Shown in pieces: positions 25,750 to 34,069 of a stretch of DNA of 45,721 nt. Within the stretch, counting starts at the first letter, position 1, and the number at the start of each line of letters is the position of its first letter. Both the position numbers and the translations under genes were made by a program. The notes below the pieces were generated by a model. The model had not been told where the DNA came from. It did not search any database and saw nothing but the letters and a program-made list of their open reading frames with translations. Source of the DNA: an uncultured Clostridia bacterium (GTDB lineage Bacteria > Bacillota > Dehalobacteriia > UBA4068); NCBI GenBank assembly GCA_944390945.1, contig CALXRV010000028.1, forward strand, positions 1 through 45,721. The letters run 5' to 3'.

Positions 25750-27325
25750 ATGTCTCAAACTGCAGTAAAGAAAGAGAAAAAGGGTGGTTTCCTGCAGGCG
25801 ATCGAAACTGCAGGCGATCGAAACTGCCGGCAATAAACTGCCACATCCGTTGATGATCTTTTTCTGGTTCGGCATCATTTTCCTTATTCTTTCCTGGGTC
25901 GGCTCCATGCTGGGCTGGAGCGCGACAGGTCTTGTTATGGATTCTGCCACTGGGGAAGCGACGGAAACCACGGTTCAGGTACAAAACCTGCTTAACCGGG
26001 CCGGTTTCGCCGCAATGCTCAATAATTTTAACAGCAATTTCCTCGGTTTTGCGCCACTAGCAATTTATCTTGTCATTTCTGCTGGTCTGGTTTGCGCAGA
26101 AGACAGCGGCTATCTCGCCTCCCTGATGCGCCGCCTGATGCGCGTCATGCCGGCCAGCCTCTTAACTCCGGGCGTAGTATTCCTGGGTGTAATGAGCAAT
26201 ATCGGCTCCGTCGTTGGCTATGTCGTCATTCCGCCGCTGGCTGCCGTGATGTTCAAATACCGCGGCCGTCATCCGCTGGCAGGCCTCTGTGCTGCTTTTG
26301 CCGGTGCGGCAGGCGGTTTCTCCGCAAATCTGCTGATCGGCCCGATCGATCCGCTCGTCTCCGGCATTTCGACCATGTGCGCGCAGATCATCGATCCGAA
26401 TTATACCGTTCTGCCCACCTCCAACTGGTATGTCATGATGGCTTCTACCCTTGCGTTGACCCTCGCTGGCACCTGGGTCACCGATAAGATTGTAGAACCC
26501 CGCCTGAACAGGAATTCGACCGTGGTGGCGACAAATACATCCGTAGAAGAGCTTTCGCTCAGCCCGCAGGAAAAAAAGGCACTGCGCTGGGCAAACCTGT
26601 CCTTATTGCTGCTGGTCGTGCTCGCTGTCGTGCTGGCGATCCCGCAGAATTCCTTCCTGCGCAATGCCAATAGCGGCAGTCTGCTTTCCGGTTCCCCGTT
26701 GATGAACGGTATCATCCCGATCATTTCTTTTATCTTCTTTGTGCCTTCCGTCATCTATGGCCGGATGACCGGTGTATTCAAAAACGCGAAAGACGTCTGC
26801 GAATCCATCGTAAAAAGTCAGGGCACTTGTGCCTTCATTCTGGCGACTGCGCTGATCTTCGCCCAAGGACTGGCAATTTTTGATAGCAGCAATATCGGTA
26901 CGGTTCTGGCCATGAAAGGCGCTTCCCTGCTTTCTTCCGCCAACCTCTGGCCGCCGCTGCTCTGCATCTGCTTCACGCTGATCACTGCTGTGGTCAATCT
27001 GCTGATCCCCTCGGCCTCGACCAAACTGTTGTTACTCGGGCCGATCTTCATCCCCATGTTCATGTTGCTTGGCATTTCGCCGGAAATGACGCAGTTTGCC
27101 TATCGCATCGGCGATTCCTGCATGAACATCATCACGCCGCTCAACGCCTATGTCGTCATGCTGCTCGCTTCTGCCAAACAATATGTGGATGACTGCGGCC
27201 TGGGCACCCTGATTTCAAACATGATGCCTTATTCTCTGGCATTCCTTGTTATGTGGTGCATTGTTATGGTCATCTGGATGCTGCTCGGCCTGCCGCTTGG
27301 CCCTGGCGCTTCCATTTACCTTTAA
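25750..27325 (+). CDS. abgT: AbgT family (p-aminobenzoyl-glutamate type) transporter, frameshifted by a 16-bp duplication
   Basis: AbgT proteins are membrane transporters of aminobenzoyl-glutamate or similar compounds. The expected start is the ATG at 25750 with AAGGAGGG at 25736-25743, but that frame ends at TAA 25834-25836 after 28 codons. The rest of the protein (511 or more residues, about 12 TM segments, with 'LVISAGLVCAEDSGYLASL', 'GVMSNIGSVVGYVVIPPLAAVMF' and 'NLLIPSASTKLLLLGPIF') continues in the next frame. Removing one 16-bp copy from 25792-25823 restores a 519-residue protein. As it stands the main frame could only begin at a GTG at 25784 or an ATG at 25853 just before TM1. It follows the amidohydrolase by 15 bases. 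Confidence 0.88.
25792..25827. repeat. 16-bp tandem duplication within abgT
   Basis: CTGCAGGCGATCGAAA occurs twice in direct succession (25792-25807, 25808-25823) and is followed by the first four bases of a third copy. Both copies encode the same LQAIETAG-type peptide in two different frames, which is what a recent duplication would give. Confidence 0.95.
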
Positions 27326-27412
27326 TCAGTAATCTTTCGGCCACTGATACGGGCGGGCGGCAAGCAATGTATCGCCGCCCGGCCGACGGTTGCCGGCAGA
27401 GGAAAATGACAG

Positions 27413-28984
27413 ATGAATAAACAACTGACTGATATCCTGCATCATCTCCGATCACCTTATTTGGAGATCGGCATTATGCTTCTGAGTGTATTACTCGCAT
27501 TCTGCGGCCTGGTCGCCCTGGCGGTCACCGGACCGGAAACTTCCGGCGGGGAAATGTCGAATGTGGCAATCATCGGCATCCTCCTTGCTTTTTTTCTGCT
27601 TGCTACCGCCATCGCCGTCATCTCTGTCATCGCCGGCATTGGTGGCGGTGTGATCTTTACCCCGATCATGCTCGCTTTTACCAATGTAGACAGCGTTGTG
27701 ATCCGTGGCACCGGGCTAATCGTCGCCATGTTTTCCGGGCTGATCTCAACCGGCATTTTCCTGCGCAAGGGCTTGGGGAATTATCGCTTCTGCATGACGA
27801 TGACGCTAAGCCAGAGCATTGGCGCCCTGCTGGGCGCAACGCTGGCCGTTCGTGCAGCGGAAACTGGCGGAGCCAGCGGAGAAGGGCTGATGCGCACAGC
27901 GCTCGGCCTGCTGCTCGCTGCCATTGCCGTCTATTTTCTGCTCGGTTCCAAAAACCTAGAATGGCCGCTGATCCGCCGCATAGATAAATTCACTGCATTG
28001 CTGCAGCTAGGTGGCAGCTATTTCGAAGAAACAGAAGGCCGGATGCGCACCTATCAGGTGACACGTGCGCCACTTGGCTTGGCGCTGCTCTTTCTCGCCG
28101 GCCTTGTCGGCGGCTTTTTCGGCATAGGCGGCGGCTGGGCAGTCACGCCTGCTCTTAATCTTGGCATGGCCATGCCGCTGAAATTGGCCGTTGCCAATTC
28201 CGGCATCATCCATGGCATCGGCAGCTGTGTTTCAATCTGGCCCTATGCGGATTCAGGCAGTCTCATTCCCCTTTTTGTTCTGCCCTGGATATCCGGCCTG
28301 GTCATTGGAGGTTTTATTGGCTCGCATTTGCTGGCGCGGATCAAGGTGCAGATCATCCGCCACATCATGATCGCCATACTGGCTTTCACCGCATTCAGCC
28401 TGATCACCAAAGGACTGGATCAGCTGGGCTGGATTGGGGAGGTTCCCGCTTTTGTGCAGGTGCTGGTTTTCATTTTCTTGCTCGCTGCTGTACTTTTATC
28501 CATCCTCGGCAAACGAACGCAAAAAAAAGAAGCCCCGACCGCAACAAAAAAACTGGCAACAACAATGGTGCCGGCGCCAGATTTGCCGCTTAGCCAGCGA
28601 GTTTATGCCGGTATCATCCACTGGGTCACGATCGGCGTTGCCCTGGCTGCGCTGTTTCTGCCATTGTTGATCCTACGGCATCCGCTGCAGAATATGCTTG
28701 CGCCTGATTTGATCTTTGGTACTATCTTCAGCGGCGCAAACACGACGCAGATCTGGCAGCTTTCTGCGGCAGGAAGTTTTCCCGGCATACATGCTTATCT
28801 TTCCTTTCCTGCCTTTGCCGACAGCTGGGCGCAGTTGGTTCTAAATCTCGGCTGTGCTGTCGGCCTGCTGGCAGCACTTCCCGCTGCCATCATTCAACTG
28901 CTGAAGGAGCAGGATTGGCTGGATGGCGTGTTGAGCCTGATCATGGCAGCCCTCGTCGCCGGCGCAATGACAGGCATCATTTAG
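27413..28984 (+). CDS. Large TSUP (TauE/SafE) permease with extra C-terminal membrane domain
   Basis: This encodes 523 residues. The first TM pair lies near 18-75. A TSUP core follows, with the two family motifs 'VIAGIGGGVIFTPIMLAFTNVDSVVIRGTGL' and 'FFGIGGGWAVTPALNLGMAMPLKLAVANSGIIHGI'. From about 385 a soluble linker leads to a further three- to four-helix hydrophobic domain (about 395-523). Typical TSUP permeases have 250-350 residues, so this is an extended form with a fused membrane domain. AGAGGAAA precedes the ATG. It lies 87 bases after abgT on the same strand, and a terminator follows. Probably the last gene of the GntR-controlled cluster. Confidence 0.85.
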   Translation: MNKQLTDILHHLRSPYLEIGIMLLSVLLAFCGLVALAVTGPETSGGEMSNVAIIGILLAFFLLATAIAVISVIAGIGGGVIFTPIMLAFTNVDSVVIRGTGLIVAMFSGLISTGIFLRKGLGNYRFCMTMTLSQSIGALLGATLAVRAAETGGASGEGLMRTALGLLLAAIAVYFLLGSKNLEWPLIRRIDKFTALLQLGGSYFEETEGRMRTYQVTRAPLGLALLFLAGLVGGFFGIGGGWAVTPALNLGMAMPLKLAVANSGIIHGIGSCVSIWPYADSGSLIPLFVLPWISGLVIGGFIGSHLLARIKVQIIRHIMIAILAFTAFSLITKGLDQLGWIGEVPAFVQVLVFIFLLAAVLLSILGKRTQKKEAPTATKKLATTMVPAPDLPLSQRVYAGIIHWVTIGVALAALFLPLLILRHPLQNMLAPDLIFGTIFSGANTTQIWQLSAAGSFPGIHAYLSFPAFADSWAQLVLNLGCAVGLLAALPAAIIQLLKEQDWLDGVLSLIMAALVAGAMTGII

Positions 28985-29000
28985 CAGCCCTATAGTTACC

Positions 29001-29029
29001 AAAAAGCCGTCCATAGGGACGGCTTTTTT
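29001..29029. terminator. Terminator ending the cluster
   Basis: GCCGTCC (29006-29012) pairs with GGACGGC (29017-29023), flanked by AAAAA and TTTTTT. It is symmetrical enough to serve the convergent MATE gene too. Confidence 0.93.
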
Positions 29030-29053
29030 GTTCGTTCAGTAGGAAAAATATCT

Positions 29054-30409
29054 TCAGGCTTGTCCGCTGATTTCTGCCGCTTTGCGTACTTTACGGCGAC
29101 GCCAGAAAAAACGCACCAGGTAAAGCGTAAGCAAAATGCCCCAGGAATACGCTTCCGCGTAAGCGATGACCATATTGCCGTAAAACCTGACCAATGTATA
29201 GGAGAACAAAATGCGCGCGCCCAGGGAAAAAATACCTGCTAAACTGGAATAGACCACATCTCCCATCCCCTCCAGGTAGCCACGCACGGAGGTGGCCAAG
29301 CCATAAACGATATAAAAAGCGGCGATACGCTGAAAAAAATTGCGACCGATTTCCACAGCTTCCGGTCCAGCGCCAAACATGGCGATCAGATAACTGCCGG
29401 CCGGGATGATCGTCACGGTAGTTAGAAGGCAAACGGCTGCCATGATACCCGTACCAACCTGCAAGATTCGCAATGCACGCATCTCATCCCCCGCGCCCTT
29501 GCTCTGCGCCACCAGCGTGGAAATGCCGGAACCATTGTTGACGACCGGCTGCAGAACAATCGAATCAACACGGTAAGCGGTCGTAATCGCGGCAACTGTC
29601 TGCGTCTGAAATCCGTTCATAAAGTTCTGCAGGATCAAATTGCCGGAAGCGATCACCGTAGACTGAATCATCGGCGGCACCCCCAATGCCGCGCCCTGAC
29701 GCAACATCCTGCAGTCAAAGCAACTCGGCTGCAGCTGGAAGCGCAATGGCGGGTGCTTTTTAATGCCGTAAATGACAATAAAGACCGTCATTGCCGCCTG
29801 CGAAAACACAGTTGCGACCGCAGCACCACGTACATTCCAATGCAAAACCGCAACAAACAGGATATCCAAGACAACATTGGTCAGGGATGAAACGAAAATC
29901 GCAAGAAATGGCGCACGGCTATCACCGATTCCGCGCAAGGCAGCCGCATAAGTGTTATACACAGCCAGAAAAGGAAACCCGATAAAGATTACGCTGAGAT
30001 AGGCTTCCGCCAGCGCCACAGTATCCGCTGTTGTGTGCATCAGATGCAATACCGGCGCTGCCAGCTGGAAACCGGCAACCGCCAGCACAAGGAACACCGC
30101 GCCCAGCAAAAGAGTAAATGTGGCCAAAATGCGGGGGATATCTTCCAACTGACCAGCGCCAAATTTCTGTGCGAAAAGGATAGCCAGGCCTACGGTAAAG
30201 CCGGTGATCGCCATCACGAAAAACTGGCTGATCATCGTCGTCGCCCCAATTGCCGCCAGTGCAAGCTCGCCTTCAACATTACCGACGATAAACGCATCCA
30301 CCCAGTTATAAAGCTGCTGTAGAATACCGCTCAGGATCAGCGGCAGGCAAAAACGGATCAGCGTCCGTGCAATCTCGCCCAGATTTTTATCTGCAGCCCG
30401 TTTCAGCAT
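29054..30409 (-). CDS. MATE family efflux transporter
   Basis: This 451-residue, 12-TM antiporter of the MATE family (NorM/DinF-like) exports drugs or metabolites using an ion gradient. Family blocks include 'LIRFCLPLILSGILQQLYNWVDAFIVGN', 'LALAAIGATTMISQFFVMAITGFTVGLAIL', 'YLSVIFIGFPFLAVYNTYAAALRGIGDSRAPF' and, in the second half, 'NFMNGFQTQTVAAITTAYRVDSIV'. The ATG at 30407-30409 (GGGGAAA upstream) is preferred to the frame that begins 20 codons earlier. The gene has its own promoter with a leader of about 120 bases. Confidence 0.93.
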   Translation of the reverse strand: MLKRAADKNLGEIARTLIRFCLPLILSGILQQLYNWVDAFIVGNVEGELALAAIGATTMISQFFVMAITGFTVGLAILFAQKFGAGQLEDIPRILATFTLLLGAVFLVLAVAGFQLAAPVLHLMHTTADTVALAEAYLSVIFIGFPFLAVYNTYAAALRGIGDSRAPFLAIFVSSLTNVVLDILFVAVLHWNVRGAAVATVFSQAAMTVFIVIYGIKKHPPLRFQLQPSCFDCRMLRQGAALGVPPMIQSTVIASGNLILQNFMNGFQTQTVAAITTAYRVDSIVLQPVVNNGSGISTLVAQSKGAGDEMRALRILQVGTGIMAAVCLLTTVTIIPAGSYLIAMFGAGPEAVEIGRNFFQRIAAFYIVYGLATSVRGYLEGMGDVVYSSLAGIFSLGARILFSYTLVRFYGNMVIAYAEAYSWGILLTLYLVRFFWRRRKVRKAAEISGQA

Positions 30410-30533
30410 AACATTTCCCCTGCTCTGGATTCGTGAAAAAACGCATGCAAGTTTCCTCTCTCCTCGCATACGCTAGCGCCATATTGATGCAAAAAGCGGC
30501 AAATCATGAAAAAAGCAAAAAGAGTATTAATTT

Positions 30534-30562
30534 ATTGTAGCATGCAAGTCCTGGTAATTCAA
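30534..30562 (-). promoter_or_regulatory. Promoter of the MATE gene
   Basis: On the - strand TTGAAT (30557-30562), a 17-bp spacer and TACAAT (30534-30539). The distance to the start codon is about 125 bases. I see no recognisable riboswitch in the leader. Confidence 0.65.
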
Positions 30563-30636
30563 GCATTCATCCGCAGGCAACAATCGTTCGCACGGTAGGA
30601 TCAGGCGTTATTATCCCCTGCTGCAAACCAGCCAAG

Positions 30637-30676
30637 ACAAAAAATGTCGGAGCAAAGACCAGTCTTTGCTCCGACA
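30637..30676 (-). terminator. Terminator of tRNA-Leu
   Basis: A 15-bp stem (30645-30659 with 30662-30676) has an unusually small loop, so the innermost pair is probably open. On the - strand it is followed by TTTTTTGTCTTGG. Confidence 0.93.
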
Positions 30677-30677
30677 A

Positions 30678-30762
30678 TGGTGCGGTAGATGGGACTTGAA
30701 CCCATACGCCTTGCGACATACGCCCCTCAAACGTACCTGTCTGCCAATTCCAGCACTACCGC
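30678..30762 (-). tRNA. tRNA-Leu (anticodon GAG)
   Basis: The 85-nt class II tRNA has acceptor GCGGTAG/CTACCGC, discriminator A, encoded CCA, anticodon stem TACGT/GCGTA with loop TTGAGGG (GAG), a long variable arm, and T arm ATGGG/CCCAT with loop TTCAAGT. It is a single-gene unit with its own promoter and terminator. Confidence 0.95.
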
Positions 30763-30783
30763 GCAACGCATCAAGCACAAGCT

Positions 30784-30812
30784 ATTATATCAGAACTTGA
30801 TGCGTAATGCAA
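30784..30812 (-). promoter_or_regulatory. Promoter of tRNA-Leu
   Basis: On the - strand TTGCAT (30807-30812), a 17-bp spacer and TATAAT (30784-30789), 21 bases upstream of the tRNA. A 9-bp inverted repeat, CGCATCAAG (30767-30775) with CTTGATGCG (30796-30804), flanks the -10. Confidence 0.88.
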
Positions 30813-30836
30813 GCATTTTCTCCTAAGTATGATAAA

Positions 30837-31874
30837 TCATTTGATGCGCTGCAATCTGTCGTTCTTCGTAATGCCGGGAATGCGGCCGCGTTTAGCGATC
30901 GGTTTTCCGGCCACCTCTTTCAGATCCATCGTCATATCGATCGGCTTTGCGCCGGAGATATAGGAACCAACCCCAAAGGCAGCTGCTCCAGCAGCCTTCA
31001 GCTCAATCAAGCGTTCCGGCGTCAACCCGCCAGAAACAAAGATCGTTACCTCGGGGAAACCTGCCATATCCAGGCGCGCGCGCACTTCGCGTACCAGCTC
31101 TGCAGAGACTCCGCCACGCTCGCTCGGCGTATCCAGCCGTACGCCGGCCAAATGCCCCTGCATCGCTTCTGCCACGCGCAAGCTTTCTTCTGCTTCATCC
31201 TTAAACGTATCGATCAAAATCAGGCGCGCCGAACTTTCCGGCATACATTCATCATAAGCGACTGCACCACGCACTGTATCGCCGGCGATCAGGAAAAGGG
31301 CATGCGGTGCCGTACCAACCGGTTCCAGCGCGGCAGCCTTTGCCCCCAGCACACAGGAAGCGCCGTTCACGCCGCCGATCAATGCGGCATGCTCCATTAC
31401 CGGCGCCACCGCAGGATGCACATGCCGCGCGCCAAATACCGTGACCTTACTATCCCCTGCTGCCTGCATAATCTCATGCGCAGCCGTCGCCCAACCGCAG
31501 GAGCTGGCCAAAATACCAAGCAATGGCGTTTCAAACAACCCGAACTCCTCGTATGGCCCATGGATGCGCATCAACACCTCTTTGGGCGCAAAGCTCTCGC
31601 CTTCCGGCAGGGCCCAAACTTCAACATCGCTTTCCGCCAATAAGGCCGCCGCTTCCTGCAGCCCGGCAAAAATACCGGAGTGACGTGCAAAGATCTCTGC
31701 CGTAACAGAGGTCTGCGCCAATCCCATATGGCGCAAGATCTCCAGGGTTTTGATGAAATAAATATCCGTCGTCATCCCCTGTGCGATCTCGTCATGTTCC
31801 GCAGAAATAAACTTTCTGTCAGGCGCGCACTGATAGGCGGCGACATCAGACAGATGATCCAACATTTTGCGCAT
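30837..31874 (-). CDS. pncB: Nicotinate phosphoribosyltransferase
   Basis: This enzyme makes nicotinate mononucleotide from nicotinate and PRPP in NAD salvage. The 345-residue protein is of the shorter type. Motifs include 'TTDIYFIKTLEIL' in the N-terminal substrate region and 'VFGARHVHPAV' with the His region. It also has 'LIDTFKDEAEESLRVA', 'GVRLDTPSERGG', 'IFVSGGLTPERLIEL' and 'GVGSYISGAKPIDMTMDL' of the barrel. I prefer the ATG at 31872-31874, which has GAGGTG upstream, over the one at 31898. It follows the polA-mutM-coaE-slt unit after a 145-base gap with no clear terminator. Confidence 0.93.
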   Translation of the reverse strand: MRKMLDHLSDVAAYQCAPDRKFISAEHDEIAQGMTTDIYFIKTLEILRHMGLAQTSVTAEIFARHSGIFAGLQEAAALLAESDVEVWALPEGESFAPKEVLMRIHGPYEEFGLFETPLLGILASSCGWATAAHEIMQAAGDSKVTVFGARHVHPAVAPVMEHAALIGGVNGASCVLGAKAAALEPVGTAPHALFLIAGDTVRGAVAYDECMPESSARLILIDTFKDEAEESLRVAEAMQGHLAGVRLDTPSERGGVSAELVREVRARLDMAGFPEVTIFVSGGLTPERLIELKAAGAAAFGVGSYISGAKPIDMTMDLKEVAGKPIAKRGRIPGITKNDRLQRIK

Positions 31875-32019
31875 GATGAGCACCTCGTTCAAAGCCATGG
31901 TAAAACCGCGGCATATTTTAATCCTGTAAAGTATTCCCTCTTAATATTCCTTATCCCAGCAAAATATCCTTTTTTCTCGGCAGCACTATCTGCCGCAATA
32001 TCTTTTGTCCCATCGCCCT

Positions 32020-32613
32020 TTAATCATACAGCTTCTGATAAATCTCATAGCTGCGGTATACATACTGGACATAACGCCGCGTCTCTGCATACGGGATATT
32101 CTCCGCCTCTGCCAGCGTACCATCCCATGCCCCGCTTGCCAGCCATTCGTCGACATGGCTGTGGCCGGCATTATAAGCGGCGATCGCCGCACCCGGCAAA
32201 TTGCCATCATAATAGGTCAGATCCAACCAATGGACATACCAGACGCCGACAAAAATATTGCTGCGCGGATCCCATAAAGCGTCTTCCAACGTCATCGAAA
32301 AACCAGCCTGCCCGATCACCCATTCGGCTGTTTCTGGCATCAGCTGCATTAGGCCACAGGCGCCGGCTGAGGATTCCGCAGACGGATCAAAAGCACTCTC
32401 TTCACGGATCATCGCCATGATCAGCCAGGGATCCATGCCATATTCTGCGCAGGCCTCACGCACATATTCTTCATAATCACGCGGAAAGAGCAGCTCCTCC
32501 GCCTGCTCGAATAAAGGCCCCTGGAAAAACAGCAATAGTGCGGCAATGACCAGGAGCAACAGGAGCAGACAGCCACAGCCGCGCCCTTTGCGCAGCTTCC
32601 TTTTTCTGCTCAT
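32020..32613 (-). CDS. Membrane-anchored lytic transglycosylase (SLT domain)
   Basis: This encodes 197 residues: a basic N-terminus, one TM anchor (about 15-31), then an SLT-type goose-lysozyme fold outside the membrane. The catalytic Glu is E72 in 'MIREESAFDP'. Also visible are 'SSAGACGLMQLMPETAEW', 'DPRSNIFVGVWYV' and 'AAIAAYNAGHSHVDEWL', all standard Slt motifs. It cleaves peptidoglycan glycan strands. Its ATG overlaps the coaE stop codon by four bases (ATGA), so it is translated from the polA operon message. Confidence 0.95.
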   Translation of the reverse strand: MSRKRKLRKGRGCGCLLLLLLVIAALLLFFQGPLFEQAEELLFPRDYEEYVREACAEYGMDPWLIMAMIREESAFDPSAESSAGACGLMQLMPETAEWVIGQAGFSMTLEDALWDPRSNIFVGVWYVHWLDLTYYDGNLPGAAIAAYNAGHSHVDEWLASGAWDGTLAEAENIPYAETRRYVQYVYRSYEIYQKLYD

Positions 32614-33206
32614 TCCACCGCCTCCGCATAAGCCGCAGCCAATGCCGCAGCCAACGCCGCCGTATCTCCATCATTGACAAATACACGATCCGCCCGCTTC
32701 GCCAATTCCTCCTGTGGCGTCTGCCCGGCCAGACGGTCTGCTGCAGCCTGGCGGCTACAGCCATCGCGCGCCATCACGCGTGCAAGCAGAATATCGCGTG
32801 GCGCTGTCACCAGCCAGCAGGTATCCACCAGCTCGCGCAACGGTGAATCGAGCAGCAGTGCGGCTTCCAGCACGATGCCCCGTTTTTCCTGTTGCTGCAA
32901 TGCCCCGATCTGCTGCCGGATCTCGTTGCAGATCGCAGGATGCGTGATCGCATTCAGTTGTTGCCGCAAACGGCCGCTATGGTCGGCAAAAATATGCTCC
33001 CCCAGCCGCCGCCTGTCAATCTCGTCTTCTGCATCCAAAAACGCCGTGCCAAAAGCAGCAATGATATCCGCATAAGCTGCCCCACCACGCCGTAACACCG
33101 CATGGCCAATGCGGTCTGCATCGATCACCGCAGCACCCAGCTCTGCCAGAAAACGACATGCCGTGCTCTTGCCGCTGCCGATATTTCCTGTCAAACCAAT
33201 GATCAT
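32610..33206 (-). CDS. coaE: Dephospho-CoA kinase
   Basis: This 198-residue cytosolic P-loop kinase catalyses the last step of coenzyme A synthesis. Walker A is 'GLTGNIGSGKST' (4-15), followed by 'AAVIDADRIGHAVL', the lid 'TCWLVTAPRDILLARVMARDG' and 'RADRVFVNDGD'. The start ATG at 33204-33206 has AGGAGGAAAG upstream and overlaps the mutM stop (ATGA). Gene order polA-mutM-coaE is common in Firmicutes. Confidence 0.97.
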   Translation of the reverse strand: MIIGLTGNIGSGKSTACRFLAELGAAVIDADRIGHAVLRRGGAAYADIIAAFGTAFLDAEDEIDRRRLGEHIFADHSGRLRQQLNAITHPAICNEIRQQIGALQQQEKRGIVLEAALLLDSPLRELVDTCWLVTAPRDILLARVMARDGCSRQAAADRLAGQTPQEELAKRADRVFVNDGDTAALAAALAAAYAEAVE

Positions 33207-34069
33207 CTTTCCTCCTCTATACCTTCCACACTGTGCAGACGCTGGCAGTTGGGACAGAAACAGGTCCCGCGCCCCTGCAGGCGGATCTTCACCATCTGCG
33301 CGCCACAACGGCGGCAAGGCTCGCCGGCGCGGCCATAAGCCTGCAGAAAAGGCATATTCTGTCCTTCCCGCCCTTCGCCGTCCAGAAAATCATGAAATGT
33401 CGTTCCATTGTTGGCGATCGCCGCCTGTAGCACCTCCGGAATGGCGCCGGCCAAAGCCTGCCATTCCTTTTCCTGCAGCGTACAGCAGGGTTGCTGAGGA
33501 TGGATCTGCGCACGGTAAAGCGTCTCATCCGCATAAATATTGCCCAGCCCAGCGATCACGCTTTGGTCCAGCAGCCCACTCTTGATCGTACTGCGACGGC
33601 GACCCAAGCGTTGCTGCAGAAACCCGGCGCACAGCTCTGCGCTGAGCGGTTCTACCCCTAGCTTCTGCATACCAGTGCAGGTATCCGTCTCCCCGTCTGC
33701 CAACAGCCAAAGCCCCCCGAAACGGCGCGTATCGGAAAAACGCAGCTCCATATTCTGATCCAGATGAAAGATCACATGCGTATGCGGCTTTTGCGGATAT
33801 GTAGCCGGCGTACAGAGCAAGCGGCCGGTCATGCGCAGATGCACAACCAAAAGCTGACCGCCCGCTGCGGACACGAGACGCAGCAACAAAAATTTTCCGC
33901 GTCGCATCAATCCTTCTATCCGGCAGCCCGCGAGGCGCGCGCAGAAATCAACAGGCAGCGGGTGATGGATCACCTCAGGCCGCAGCGCGCTGACAGAGAG
34001 GATTTGTCTTCCGGTAAGCAGTGGCGCAAGCGTCCTTCTTACCGTTTCCACTTCTGGCAATTCAGGCAT
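33203..34069 (-). CDS. mutM: Formamidopyrimidine-DNA glycosylase
   Basis: MutM removes 8-oxoguanine and formamidopyrimidines from DNA. The 288-residue protein has the N-terminal catalytic 'MPELPEVETVRRTL' (Pro2, Glu3), the Lys loop 'RRGKFLLL', 'DTRRFGGLWL', 'GLLDQSVIAGLGNIYADETLYRAQIHPQQ' for H2TH DNA binding, and a C-terminal zinc finger with CRRC and CPNC. Its ATG overlaps the last 8 bases of polA. Confidence 0.97.
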   Translation of the reverse strand: MPELPEVETVRRTLAPLLTGRQILSVSALRPEVIHHPLPVDFCARLAGCRIEGLMRRGKFLLLRLVSAAGGQLLVVHLRMTGRLLCTPATYPQKPHTHVIFHLDQNMELRFSDTRRFGGLWLLADGETDTCTGMQKLGVEPLSAELCAGFLQQRLGRRRSTIKSGLLDQSVIAGLGNIYADETLYRAQIHPQQPCCTLQEKEWQALAGAIPEVLQAAIANNGTTFHDFLDGEGREGQNMPFLQAYGRAGEPCRRCGAQMVKIRLQGRGTCFCPNCQRLHSVEGIEEER

